A DNA stretch of 64,000 bases from DASTYU01 sp035764655 (lineage in GTDB: Bacteria; Chloroflexota; Limnocylindria; Limnocylindrales; CSP1-4), in NCBI GenBank assembly GCA_035764655.1, contig DASTYU010000043.1, positions 1 to 64,000 of the forward strand, in the 5' to 3' direction. The notes under the pieces were generated by a model. The model saw nothing but the letters and a program-made list of their open reading frames with translations. It was not told the origin of the DNA and did no database searches. Both the position numbers and the translations under genes were made by a program. Position 1 is the stretch's first letter, and the number at the start of each line of letters is the position of its first letter. Shown in pieces: positions 1 to 8,058 of this stretch.

Positions 1-174
1 GGTCTGGGATCCGACGGGGCCGACGACGACGACGACCTTCTTGCTGGCGGCCAGGGCCGGGGTGGGGTCGGTGGCCAGGTAGCAGACGATGAGACTGGCC
101 CCGAACGCGAGCATCACGAGGATCCGAACGGGTCGTGGGAGCGCCCTCTGGGCGCCTGCTTGGGCAACCGGCAA
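1..174 (-). CDS. Secreted protein of unknown function, N-terminal fragment
   Basis: Only the first 58 codons lie in the window; the rest is beyond base 1. The start is probably the TTG at 174-172, which has a GGGAGG Shine-Dalgarno 8-9 bases upstream; GTG and ATG codons follow in frame about 19 codons later. The peptide has a hydrophobic stretch (LVMLAFGASLIVCYLA) followed by an Ala-rich segment like a signal-peptidase site, then Lys-Lys and a run of valines ending in VGPVGS. This is a typical Sec signal peptide followed by the first strand of an extracellular domain. No function can be assigned from this fragment. Confidence 0.55.
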   Translation of the reverse strand, partial: MPVAQAGAQRALPRPVRILVMLAFGASLIVCYLATDPTPALAASKKVVVVVGPVGSQT

Positions 175-635
175 AACTCATGCCTCCCTTCCTGCCAGAA
201 CAGCGCGATTGGGGCACGCGCCGACGGTGGACTGGTGCCGTGGCACGACAGACATTTAGGGGGCGAGACGAAACCGCACGCGCTGGGGGGCGCGCGCAAT
301 CACGGTCCCTGATCGGGTGAGCCGATCGTGACCGCCGAGCCGGGGGCCCGGATGGGTCGACAGGGGTCTGCCGTGGGGGCGGCGTCTGCTGTTGAAACCT
401 GTCTGCCTGGGGTGCTGGGGGTCGGCGCAGAGTATCGCAAACCGATCAAGCGCCCGTCGTCCGTCGCATGCACCAGACGACGCGGGCATTTGTCCTAGGA
501 CCCTGAGGCGCCGGCAGGGCGCACGACTGCCGGCGGCGCCTTGCCCTCGCGCGCCCTGACCAGCGCCTCTTGCCAGCGTCGGGCCGCGGGCCACTTTCGG
601 GTATCCTCCGCCAGGCCCACCCATCAGGAGTCAGC
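175..635. other. Intergenic region, 461 bp, no gene seen
   Basis: This gap separates the divergent secreted protein and the helicase. I find no convincing reading frame with a Shine-Dalgarno sequence; the short frames in it look like GC-driven noise. It holds a GC-rich hairpin at 507-540, and a possible -10 element TATCCT at 602-607 about 28 bases before the helicase start. The rest is unexplained. Confidence 0.5.
507..540. terminator. GC-rich hairpin upstream of the helicase
   Basis: The arm GGCGCCGGCAG (507-517) can pair with the right arm at 527-540 around a 9-base loop, leaving a 3-base bulge. There is no T-run on either side. It could be a terminator-like or attenuator structure, or simply a stable GC hairpin in the helicase 5' region. 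Confidence 0.3.
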
Positions 636-1898
636 TTGACCTTCGAATCGCTCGGCCTGTCGCCCGACCTCCTCCGAACCGTCGCCGAGGAGGGCTACGT
701 CAAACCCACGCCCGTCCAGGCGGCCGCCATCCCGCTCGTCCTCCAGGGTCGGGACGTCCTCGCCGCCGCCCAGACCGGCACCGGCAAGACCGCGGCGTTT
801 GCGCTGCCGATCCTCGACCGCCTCCGTGAGCACGCCAACACCAGCTTCTCGCCGGCCCGCCACCCCGTTCGTGCGCTGATCCTCGTCCCGACCCGAGAGC
901 TCGCGGTCCAGGTGGATGAGGCGATCCGCACGTACGGCCGGTCGGTGCCGCTGCGCTCCAGCGTCGTGTACGGCGGCGTGCCGATCGAACCGCAGACCAA
1001 GGTGCTGCTGGCCGGTGTCGAGATCCTCGTCGCGACGCCCGGCCGCCTGCTGGACCACGTCCAGCAGCGCACCGTGAATCTCGGCCAGGTGTCAATCCTC
1101 GTGCTCGACGAGGCCGATCGGATGCTCGACATGGGCTTCCTGCCCGACATCCGCAAGATCCTGGCGATGCTGCCGCCGCGCCGCCAGAACCTGCTCTTCT
1201 CGGCGACCTTTGACGACGAGGTGCGCTCGCTGTCCAGCACGATCCTGGACGACCCCGCTACCGTCGAGGTCGCGCCACGCAACACGGCGGCCGAGGCCGT
1301 CCGCCAGCTCGTCTACCCGGTCGATCGTGACCGCAAGGAGGAGCTCCTCATCCACCTGCTGCGGACCGACGACCTGCGCCAGGTCCTGGTGTTCACCCGC
1401 ACGAAGATCGCGGCGACGCGCCTGGCGTCACGTCTGGATCGCGCCGGTCTCGATGCGGTCGCCATCCACTCGGACCGCTCGCAGCCGGAGCGGATGCGCG
1501 CGCTCGAAGGGTTCAAGACCGGTGACGTTCGCGTGCTCGTCGCGACCGACGTTGCTGCGCGTGGCCTCGACATCGAGGATCTGCCGGTCGTCGTGAACTT
1601 CGAGCTGCCGTGGAATCCGCAGGACTACATCCACCGCATCGGCCGGACCGGCCGCGCCGGTGCGACGGGCGAAGCGATCTCGCTCGTCACGATGGACGAG
1701 GCCGAGCTCCTGCGCGGCGTCCAGCGCCTGCTGCGGCGGGCCATCCCCTGGACGGTCGAGGAGGGGTTCGTGCCGGAGCGCGACACCGAGCCGCGGCCGA
1801 TCGGCGGGTTCTCGGCTCGGCGGCCGGGCGAGACCCACCATGCGCATCGCAAGCCGCTTCGCGGCCGGGCGTCAGCCGGGAGTGGCCGGCGTCGCTGA
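636..1898 (+). CDS. DEAD-box ATP-dependent RNA helicase
   Basis: A 420-residue helicase core that unwinds short RNA duplexes with ATP, probably in ribosome assembly or mRNA turnover. All superfamily 2 motifs are present in order: Q-motif region GYVKPTPVQ, Walker A AAQTGTGKT, PTREL, DEAD in VLDEADRMLDMGF, SAT, the C-terminal VATDVAARGLD and HRIGRTGR. A short Arg-rich tail ends the protein. The length and lack of a C-terminal RNA-binding domain resemble RhlE-type helicases. I place the start at TTG 636 because AGGAG sits at 626-630 and residues before it are not family-like. The 3' end overlaps the convergent gene by 27 bases. Confidence 0.93.
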   Translation: MTFESLGLSPDLLRTVAEEGYVKPTPVQAAAIPLVLQGRDVLAAAQTGTGKTAAFALPILDRLREHANTSFSPARHPVRALILVPTRELAVQVDEAIRTYGRSVPLRSSVVYGGVPIEPQTKVLLAGVEILVATPGRLLDHVQQRTVNLGQVSILVLDEADRMLDMGFLPDIRKILAMLPPRRQNLLFSATFDDEVRSLSSTILDDPATVEVAPRNTAAEAVRQLVYPVDRDRKEELLIHLLRTDDLRQVLVFTRTKIAATRLASRLDRAGLDAVAIHSDRSQPERMRALEGFKTGDVRVLVATDVAARGLDIEDLPVVVNFELPWNPQDYIHRIGRTGRAGATGEAISLVTMDEAELLRGVQRLLRRAIPWTVEEGFVPERDTEPRPIGGFSARRPGETHHAHRKPLRGRASAGSGRRR

Positions 1899-2471
1899 GG
1901 CGGGGTCCGCCGGCGCCGCGTCGGCGGACGTCGCGTCGGGCGGTTCGGCTCCGAGGGCTGGGCCGGGCAGGCGCGACTCGTCGACCTCGGCGCCCGGGAA
2001 GAAGAAGCCCAGCATGAGGTCGGCCTCGACGCGCTCCACCGTGTAGCGGTTGATGAAAGCGTGCGCGACACTGACCGTCCCGACGTCGGGCCGGTCTTTC
2101 AGCTCCACGCGCACGTCGCGCAGGAGCACGAACTCGCCGCTCGGGCGCGTCAGCGCGCGCCCGGGGTCGAATCCGGGCATCGTCGGCAGTTCGCCTTCGA
2201 TCCGGTAGATCCCGGCTTCGAGCCGGACGGCGTGCCATACGGCGTGGACCGGGATGATGCTCTCGTCGTCACCGACCACGACGATCAGGTCGTCGGGTTC
2301 GAGGGCGATCGAGCCGAGCTCGCTCGGAGCGAGGTTTTCGATGGCCTGCCACGTCACGCGGTTCAGCTCGAGCGGCTGACCGGACTCGAGGGCTTCGCGC
2401 AGGTGGGCGGCCCCGATGAGCCAGCCTCCGGCCATTCCGGTATTCGTGTAGGCATCCACCCGGATCGGCAT
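1872..2471 (-). CDS. Conserved protein of unknown function, family A
   Basis: I do not recognise this 199-residue protein from a named family. The ATG at 2471 has AAAGGAGG 9 bases upstream. It is soluble, mostly beta-strand-like, and ends in a low-complexity Ala/Pro/Asp tail of about 30 residues that looks disordered. It aligns by eye with the protein at 47441-48085: both contain a xPlxLxxVxW segment, a DLIxxx strand, an (F/Y)RxxGxxxxxPGxDP segment and an xNR(Y/F)xxxxVE segment. The two therefore look like paralogues. It lies downstream of the DUF72 gene on the same strand (93-base gap) and could be its operon partner. Function unknown. Confidence 0.7.
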   Translation of the reverse strand: MPIRVDAYTNTGMAGGWLIGAAHLREALESGQPLELNRVTWQAIENLAPSELGSIALEPDDLIVVVGDDESIIPVHAVWHAVRLEAGIYRIEGELPTMPGFDPGRALTRPSGEFVLLRDVRVELKDRPDVGTVSVAHAFINRYTVERVEADLMLGFFFPGAEVDESRLPGPALGAEPPDATSADAAPADPASATPATPG

Positions 2472-2564
2472 AACGCCATGCCTCCTTTTCGCGAATCTTG
2501 GGGGTAGCCGTCAAGCCGGCGACTCCCCATCGGTACGGGCGCCGCCTGCCGGTCGTACCTCTGC

Positions 2565-3347
2565 TCAGGGCGCGCCCCGAGGACGGATGGTCCGTGTTGG
2601 CGGGGTTCGGCTCGGATCGAGGCCGGCATGCTCAACCAATCGCGCGAAGCGTGCGGCGTCCCGCGGTGCGCAGCCGCGCGGGTCGTTGTTGAAGTAGACC
2701 CACGCCTCGGCGCTCGGGCCCCAGCCGTTGCGCAGGCGCTCAACCCAGCTGCGCAAGGATGCCCGGCCGTAGCACGGCCGCGGCGCCGCACGACCCTCGT
2801 GGAAGCGCAGGTAGGTCCAGTCGGCCGTCCGCCACAGGGGCGTGAGGACCCCGCGCCGGTCGGCCAGACAGAGCGCCGCGCGATGCCGTTCGAGCAACCG
2901 CCGGGTGTCATCCGTGAACCAGCTCTCGTGCCGGAACTCCACCGCGACCTGTACCTCTCCGGGGAATCGCCGAAGGGTGTCCGCCAGCCGGTCGTGGTCG
3001 GCGCGCAGCTGCGGGGGCAACTGGATGAGCACCGGGCCGAGCTTGCCGCCCAGCCCGGCCGTCCGGTCGAGGAACCGCTGGACTGGCTCCGCCGGGTCGC
3101 GCAGGCGTCGGATGTGCGTCAGGAAGCGGCTCATCTTGACGGCCATCACGAAGTCGTCGGGCGTGCGCTCCGCCCAGGCCTCGAACACGTGGCGATCGGG
3201 CAGCCGGTAGAACGCGTTGTTCGATTCGACCGTCGCGAACGCGTCTGCGTACGCCTCGAGCCAGTGGGTCTGTGCGAGGCGCGCGGGGTAGAACGGCCCG
3301 CGCCAGTCGCGGTACTGCCAGCCCGACGTCCCGATCCGGACCGTCAC
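2565..3347 (-). CDS. DUF72 (YecE-like) family protein
   Basis: A 260-residue protein of the DUF72 family, a TIM-barrel-like fold of unknown biochemical role. Visible signatures are the start RIGTSGWQYRDWRGPFYP, ESNNAFYRLP, FVMAVKMSRFLTH, LGPVLIQLPPQ, VEFRHESW and the terminal YFNNDPRGCAPRDAARF. The length is normal for the family (about 230-290). The start is a GTG at 3347, 33 bases after the stop of the beta-lactamase-like gene, so the two are probably co-transcribed. The family is widespread and usually stands alone; no substrate is known. Confidence 0.88.
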   Translation of the reverse strand: MTVRIGTSGWQYRDWRGPFYPARLAQTHWLEAYADAFATVESNNAFYRLPDRHVFEAWAERTPDDFVMAVKMSRFLTHIRRLRDPAEPVQRFLDRTAGLGGKLGPVLIQLPPQLRADHDRLADTLRRFPGEVQVAVEFRHESWFTDDTRRLLERHRAALCLADRRGVLTPLWRTADWTYLRFHEGRAAPRPCYGRASLRSWVERLRNGWGPSAEAWVYFNNDPRGCAPRDAARFARLVEHAGLDPSRTPPTRTIRPRGAP

Positions 3348-3380
3348 GCGACCGCGCGGACCCGGCGCGGCTCAGCGCCG

Positions 3381-4793
3381 TCAGTTCGGGCTGGGGCTGG
3401 CTGCCGCGTCCGGTTCGAGCTTCGGCGGGCTGACGATGCGGAGAAGGGCCTTGGCGATGATCGTCGGGTCGGTGTTCGACTCATTCATCAGCACCGCGAT
3501 CGTGATGCCTTCCTCGGGCAGATGGCGCACCACTGACCGGAAGCCAACCAGGCGGCCGGAGTGACCCAGCGTCGGCCGGCCGTCGATCGTGGCGACCTGG
3601 ACGCCCAGGCCGTAGCCGATCTTCGGGTGGAAGCGCGCCGTCTTGCGGGCCTCGCCGATCATTGCCCGGACCGTCGCCCGCGGCAGGATGTCGCCCGCGT
3701 AGAGGGCCCGTGCCCAGCGCGCCGCATCGCCCGAGGTGGCCGCCATCGACCCGGCCCCGCCGGCGGCCGTCACCACCGACGTGAACGGCATCGCCTTGCT
3801 GCCGTCCGACTGGTCGCGGTAGACCGGCTTCGACAGCGTGCCCAGCACGCGGTAGCCACGGGCGATCGGGCCGCGCGGCTTCTCGGTGACCTGCTGGTAG
3901 GTGTGGTCGAGGCCGAGTGGATCGAGGAACCGGACGCGCAACTGTTCCGCCAGCGGACGTCCGTCGACGGCCTCGGCGATCATCCCCAGCAGCGCGTAAT
4001 TGGTGTTCGAGTAGTACCAGCCCTTGCCCGCGGCGAACAGGGGCTTGCCCACGAAGCGGAAGGCGTCGCGCGTCGTCCATTCGCGGCTGCGATCGCCGAA
4101 GAGCGCCCGGTCGATCTTGCCGTTGAGGAAGAAGTCGGGCAGGCCGCTCGTGTGGCTCAACAGCTGGCGGACCGTCGCGCGGCCCGTGAAGCGGATCTTC
4201 GGCAGCAACTTCGAGACGCGCTCGTCGAGGTCGAGCTTGCGTTCGTCGGCGAGGGCGAGGATCAACGCCGCGGTGTACGTCTTGCTGACGCTGGCCAGGG
4301 CGAATGCGGTGTCCTCCTTGACGCGGGTCTTCTTTCGGACGTTGGCCAGGCCGCTCGTCCCGGTCCACGTCGCGCCGTCATTCAGGATGATCGTCACGGA
4401 CACGCCGGGGATCGCGTATTTCGAGCGAAGCTTGTTCAGACGGGATTGCAGCTTCTGGTCGAGGGCCTCGGCGACGGCGGGTGCCGCGTTTGGCGGAGGC
4501 GCGGTTGCCTCCGGGACCGCGCCCGGGACAACGGTCGCCGCCGGGCCGGAGTTCGGCGGACCGCTGGCCGGAACGTCCCCGCCGCCGGCGATCTCGTGGG
4601 TCGGCGTCGACGCGGCCGAATCGGGCTGCTGCGGCCCGGAACCATCGGTCGACAGGGCCGCAGCCAACGGTCCCGTCGCCGGTTGTCGGGGCCACGACGC
4701 GACTGCGACCGTCCCGACGAAGGCGATCGTCGCGATGAGCAGGGCAGTGACGGATCGGCGGCGAGGGCGAGCCGCCGGCGTGCGCGGGGTCAT
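3381..4793 (-). CDS. Secreted serine hydrolase, beta-lactamase/penicillin-binding class C fold
   Basis: A 470-residue protein with an N-terminal membrane segment (about residues 14-33), a Pro/Ala-rich linker to about residue 110, and a beta-lactamase-related (class C) domain. The catalytic SxxK is S168-V-S-K171, the second motif YxN is Y261-S-N263, and an HSG occupies the third (KTG-like) position. These enzymes are mostly D-Ala-D-Ala peptidases or esterases acting outside the membrane; resistance activity cannot be inferred. The -10 element TATCGT ends 10 bases before the ATG with no Shine-Dalgarno, so the mRNA probably has almost no leader. It diverges from the GreA fusion gene. Confidence 0.85.
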   Translation of the reverse strand: MTPRTPAARPRRRSVTALLIATIAFVGTVAVASWPRQPATGPLAAALSTDGSGPQQPDSAASTPTHEIAGGGDVPASGPPNSGPAATVVPGAVPEATAPPPNAAPAVAEALDQKLQSRLNKLRSKYAIPGVSVTIILNDGATWTGTSGLANVRKKTRVKEDTAFALASVSKTYTAALILALADERKLDLDERVSKLLPKIRFTGRATVRQLLSHTSGLPDFFLNGKIDRALFGDRSREWTTRDAFRFVGKPLFAAGKGWYYSNTNYALLGMIAEAVDGRPLAEQLRVRFLDPLGLDHTYQQVTEKPRGPIARGYRVLGTLSKPVYRDQSDGSKAMPFTSVVTAAGGAGSMAATSGDAARWARALYAGDILPRATVRAMIGEARKTARFHPKIGYGLGVQVATIDGRPTLGHSGRLVGFRSVVRHLPEEGITIAVLMNESNTDPTIIAKALLRIVSPPKLEPDAAASPSPN

Positions 4794-4803
4794 GAGGCTC
4801 CGA

Positions 4804-4833
4804 ACGATAGCGCCTCTCGGTCCTCGCTACCAT
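4804..4833. promoter_or_regulatory. Overlapping divergent promoters (hydrolase / GreA fusion)
   Basis: On the minus strand TATCGT (4809-4804) precedes the hydrolase ATG by 10 bases. On the plus strand TACCAT (4828-4833) precedes the ATG at 4841 by 7 bases. Only 47 bases separate the two start codons, so the promoters share the same DNA. Neither gene has a Shine-Dalgarno sequence. No clear -35 element is visible. Confidence 0.5.
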
Positions 4834-4840
4834 GCGACGG

Positions 4841-6052
4841 ATGGACCCCAGCGCCCCTGGACTGCTTCGCGCCATCGGGTTGCTCGCCGACGGCCCGGTT
4901 CCGTGGGGCCGGCCGGTTCCGGCCGTCGGCTCGGGCGTGTTCCTGGTCGAGCTGCCCGGTCCCCTGCCGTCGGCACCGCTCGAACTGACCCGGGTGGGCA
5001 AGTGGCTCGAACGCGTCGAGAGCCTCCGGATGGACGGTGGACGCCCCACATCGCGCGCCCTGGCGGCGCGGCTGGCAGCGTTCTGGCTGCCGTCGCAGGT
5101 CGTGCTGTACGTGGGTGCCACGCCGACGTCGATCGCGAACCGGGTGCGTGCGCTGCGCGAGACGCCGCTGGGCGAGCGCCGGCCGCATCCCGGCGGGCAC
5201 TGGCTCCAGGCGCTGAGCGGGCTGGAGCGGGCGCGAATCTGGTGGGCGGCTACGGATGCGGTGGAGGAGTACGAGGACGCCCTGCTCGCGGCCTTCGGCG
5301 AGGGTGTTCCCGCGGCCGAACGCTCGGCCTTGCCCGACACGGAGGTCGTGCTGCCGTTCGCCAACCTGCGCACGCCGACAGGCGCTCGAAAGCAGACCGG
5401 GCTGACCGGCTCGATCCGCGCCGAGCCCACCGCACCGACGCCGCCGACGCGGGTCGTGCAGCTGCCTGATGGCGACGCCGACGGAGCGCGTGGCGAACCC
5501 CCCGCACACACGACGCGTGCGGCTCCCAAGCCCTCGGCGTCTCGGCGGACCGGCGCGGCCGTCGCACCGAAGGTGGAAGCGACCCGTCGCACCCTCGAGC
5601 AGGTCCGGCTCACGACCGATGGCGCCGCCCGGTTGCAGGAGGAGCTGCGGGTGCTCACCGAGGAGCGCCGCCCGGAGGTCGTCGCCCGGATCCGGGCGGC
5701 AAAGGAGCTCGGCGACCTGAAGGAGAATGCCGACTACCACGCGGCGCGTGAGGAGCAGGGCTTCCTGGAGGGGCGGATCCAGACGATCGAGGCGCTGCTG
5801 CGCGGGGCCGAGGTGGTCGCGGCGCCGACGGCCGGCGGCTCCATCGGCCTCGGCTCGACGGTCACCGTCGAAGCCGACGGCGACGAGGTCACGTACGTCC
5901 TGGTGGGAACGTCCGAAGCGAACCCGAACGACGGTCGGATCTCGGTGGCGTCGCCCGTCGGCAAGGCACTGCTCGGGCGCGGCGCGGGCGACGAGGTCGT
6001 GGTGCGCACGCCGCAGGGCGAGGCCCGTTACCGGGTCGTCTCGGTGGGCTAG
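4841..6052 (+). CDS. GIY-YIG-like domain fused to a GreA-type transcription elongation factor
   Basis: A 403-residue fusion. The last 155 residues are GreA: a coiled coil with the loop GDLKENADYHAA, carrying the acidic Asp and Glu that stimulate RNA cleavage in backtracked RNA polymerase, then the FKBP-like C-terminal domain. Residues about 30-150 look like a GIY-YIG fold: GVF at 32-34, LYVG at 89-92, Arg101, His120 and Glu in EEYEDALL, with a long insertion between the first two motifs. A Pro/Ala-rich linker of about 90 residues joins the halves. I chose ATG 4841 over 4832 because the latter lies inside the -10 element TACCAT. Ordinary GreA is about 158 residues. Confidence 0.8.
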   Translation: MDPSAPGLLRAIGLLADGPVPWGRPVPAVGSGVFLVELPGPLPSAPLELTRVGKWLERVESLRMDGGRPTSRALAARLAAFWLPSQVVLYVGATPTSIANRVRALRETPLGERRPHPGGHWLQALSGLERARIWWAATDAVEEYEDALLAAFGEGVPAAERSALPDTEVVLPFANLRTPTGARKQTGLTGSIRAEPTAPTPPTRVVQLPDGDADGARGEPPAHTTRAAPKPSASRRTGAAVAPKVEATRRTLEQVRLTTDGAARLQEELRVLTEERRPEVVARIRAAKELGDLKENADYHAAREEQGFLEGRIQTIEALLRGAEVVAAPTAGGSIGLGSTVTVEADGDEVTYVLVGTSEANPNDGRISVASPVGKALLGRGAGDEVVVRTPQGEARYRVVSVG

Positions 6053-6157
6053 GTACGCGGCCCACTTTTGCCGCCCCGCGGCAGCAGAGACGAAGGAGCA
6101 CAGGCTCACGTGTCCAACCTGCCGTGCCTCGGCAGAAACGCCCCGCGGGGATGCATT

Positions 6158-6227
6158 CCTGCCGTGGGGCGCTACAGATCGACGGTTCGAGACCCTCGGT
6201 TCATCACTGCTGCCGCCCCACGACAGG
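6158..6227. terminator. Inverted repeat between convergent genes, possible bidirectional terminator
   Basis: CCTGCCGTGGGGCG (6158-6171) pairs with the segment at 6214-6227 with one mismatch in 14. The genes on either side converge (stops at 6052 and 6244). The loop is long (42 bases) and there is no T-run. Other short GC hairpins are present in the 191-base gap. A terminator for both genes is the simplest reading; a structured RNA is possible. Confidence 0.3.
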
Positions 6228-6243
6228 AGCGCGCGGCCAGTCT

Positions 6244-6786
6244 TTACGACGCGTCGGGACGCCGGCGCACCACGAGGCTGCCTACGACGAGGATCGCGCC
6301 AAGCCCGATCAACAGGATCGGCAGCAGGCCTTCCAGCGGCGGCCCATCGCTGGACAGCCCGATCACGCCTTCGAAGAACAGCGCGAACCCGATGAACAAC
6401 GCCAGGCCGACGCCGGCCACGCGAAGCCCGTCCCTTCGGAGGTCCTGCCGCCCGGTGAACGTCCCGTGGAGGAACATGCCGACCCCGACCGAGCCGGGTG
6501 CCACGAGCGCCCAGGCGTACGCCCAGGACGCATACAGGCCCGTGGCCTCCTGGACGGCCAGGACGAGCCCAACGGTCGTGACGATCGAGCCGGCGATCGC
6601 CAGGCCCACGCCGGCATCGCCGCCTGCGGCGAATGAGGCGCCGAACAGCACGAGTCCCGGAATGATGATGAACAGCGGCCACGCGGCGTCGAGCGAGAAG
6701 CCGGTGACGTTGCCCAACAGGAACGCGCCACCGACGAGGATGAGGATGGCGCCAAGGACCATGGCGCTGCGACGCTCGTCCGTCAT
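6244..6786 (-). CDS. Multi-pass membrane protein, unknown function
   Basis: A 180-residue protein with about six hydrophobic segments: two near residues 8-50 (the second VLFGASFAAGG-like), two in the middle and two near the C-terminus ending in a short Arg-rich tail. Residues at the start (MVLGAILILVGGAFLLGN) resemble the small LiaF/DUF5668-like membrane segments often found beside two-component systems. It begins 16 bases after the response regulator stop, so it is almost certainly in the same operon. It may report on the membrane or modulate the kinase, but that is inference from context only. Confidence 0.7.
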   Translation of the reverse strand: MTDERRSAMVLGAILILVGGAFLLGNVTGFSLDAAWPLFIIIPGLVLFGASFAAGGDAGVGLAIAGSIVTTVGLVLAVQEATGLYASWAYAWALVAPGSVGVGMFLHGTFTGRQDLRRDGLRVAGVGLALFIGFALFFEGVIGLSSDGPPLEGLLPILLIGLGAILVVGSLVVRRRPDAS

Positions 6787-6802
6787 GTGACGAGCATGCC
6801 GT

Positions 6803-7456
6803 CTACTCGGTGAGCTTGTGCTCGACGGCGTAGAGCGCCGCCTGCGTCCGCGACTGCAACCCGAGCTTGCCGAGGATGTTCGACACGTAGGTCCGAGCAG
6901 TGCGTTCGGTGATGAACAGCGCCGTGCCGATCTCCTTGTTGCTCATGCCCTGGCCGAGCAGCCGGAGGACGTCCTTCTCGCGGTCGGTCAGGGGCTCGAC
7001 GAGCTCCTCGTCCGGCGACTTCTTCGTGCGCATGCGCTGCGCGAGCAGCCGGGCCACGGCCGGATCCAGGTGGACCTCACCGGCATAGGCGGCGCGAACG
7101 GCGGCGGCGACCTCCTCGGCCTCGGCGTCCTTGAGCACGTAACCCGAAGCACCGGCCTCGAGCGCCGAGGTCACCTTCTCCTCCTCGATGAACGAGGTCA
7201 TGGTCACGATCTCGGTCTCGGTCCGCTCGGCCTTGATGCGGGAGATCGCGGTGATGCCGTCCATGTTCGGCATCAGCAGGTCCATCAGGACCACGTCCGG
7301 CTCGAGCCGGCGCGCCATCGCCACGCCTTCCGAGCCGTCCGACGCCTCGCCCACCACTTCGATGTCGTCCTGCAGATCGAAAAACGTCCTCAGGCCGGTG
7401 CGGACGACCGCGTGGTCGTCGACGAGCAGCACGCGAATCTTGGAGCGTTCGTCCAC
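6803..7456 (-). CDS. NarL/LuxR-type two-component response regulator
   Basis: A 217-residue DNA-binding response regulator. The receiver domain (about 7-125) has the acidic pair DD in LLVDDHAVVR, the phosphoacceptor Asp in VVLMDLLMPNMDG and the conserved Lys in YVLKDA. The C-terminal GerE helix-turn-helix (about 150-215) reads LTDREKDVLRLLGQGMSNKEIG. The start is a GTG with AGGAGAA upstream. It resembles LiaR/VraR/DegU-type regulators whose partner kinases are HisKA_3 enzymes, which matches the large kinase upstream. The operon order is kinase, lone receiver, this regulator, membrane protein. Confidence 0.93.
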   Translation of the reverse strand: MDERSKIRVLLVDDHAVVRTGLRTFFDLQDDIEVVGEASDGSEGVAMARRLEPDVVLMDLLMPNMDGITAISRIKAERTETEIVTMTSFIEEEKVTSALEAGASGYVLKDAEAEEVAAAVRAAYAGEVHLDPAVARLLAQRMRTKKSPDEELVEPLTDREKDVLRLLGQGMSNKEIGTALFITERTARTYVSNILGKLGLQSRTQAALYAVEHKLTE

Positions 7457-7550
7457 GAGTTCTCCTGCGGCGGCGCCGCGTTGCGCGAGGAGGTGAGCCG
7501 GGGGGCGTGACGGTCAAGCGCGATTCTAGCAAAGGCACGCCGCACTGGCG

Positions 7551-7952
7551 TCAGTGTGGCGGCGTGCCTCCGGCCGCCTGGATCGCGGCGAACAGCTCGC
7601 TGGGTCGGAACGTCTTGCGCACGAATGCGTCGGCGCCGCACGACGCGAGCCCGTTGTCGAGGGAGTCCGACCAACTCATCACGACGATACGAACGCCCGG
7701 AGCGGCCATCCGCAGGCTGCCGACGAGCCCGAGCCCGCGATCGACGTCGGGGAGGCGTGGATCGAGCATCACGATGTCGGGGTTGGTGGAGGAAACAAGG
7801 TCGAGCGCCGCGCCAGGGTCACCGGCCGTCCCGACAACGACCACATGGCCACCGATGGCGAGCAGGCCGGCCAGACTCTCCCTGACCCGCTCGTCGGCGT
7901 CGACGACCAGGACACGGATCGGCGCATGCCCGTCGGGGGCCGGTTCGTGCAT
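7551..7952 (-). CDS. Stand-alone receiver domain protein
   Basis: About 133 residues, essentially one CheY-like receiver with no output domain. It has acidic residues in VLVVDADERVR, the phosphoacceptor Asp in DIVMLDPRLPD, Ser in VVMSWSD and Lys in FVRKTF, so it should be phosphorylatable. The start is ATG 7952, or TTG 7958 two codons upstream; no Shine-Dalgarno is seen, and GATAGT lies 5 bases before the ATG. It sits between the kinase and the NarL-type regulator and may act as a phosphate sink or alternative target, or dock to another protein. The role is inferred from position. Confidence 0.82.
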   Translation of the reverse strand: MHEPAPDGHAPIRVLVVDADERVRESLAGLLAIGGHVVVVGTAGDPGAALDLVSSTNPDIVMLDPRLPDVDRGLGLVGSLRMAAPGVRIVVMSWSDSLDNGLASCGADAFVRKTFRPSELFAAIQAAGGTPPH

Positions 7953-8058
7953 ACGCAACTATCGTCGGGCGGCGGGCTTTTGCCTGCGATGGACCAAAGG
8001 CATCGCCGCCGTACGTCATTCCGCCGAGCGCAACTACGACGAGCCGCGCAACGGGAAG

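Noticed and set aside
3381..4793. An antibiotic-resistance beta-lactamase
   Set aside because: The class C fold motifs are shared with D-Ala-D-Ala peptidases and esterases. The long linker and membrane anchor fit a housekeeping hydrolase, so resistance cannot be claimed.
6184..6200. GGTTCGAGACC, resembling a tRNA T-loop
   Set aside because: The flanking bases do not form a five-pair T-stem and no acceptor, D or anticodon arm can be built around it.
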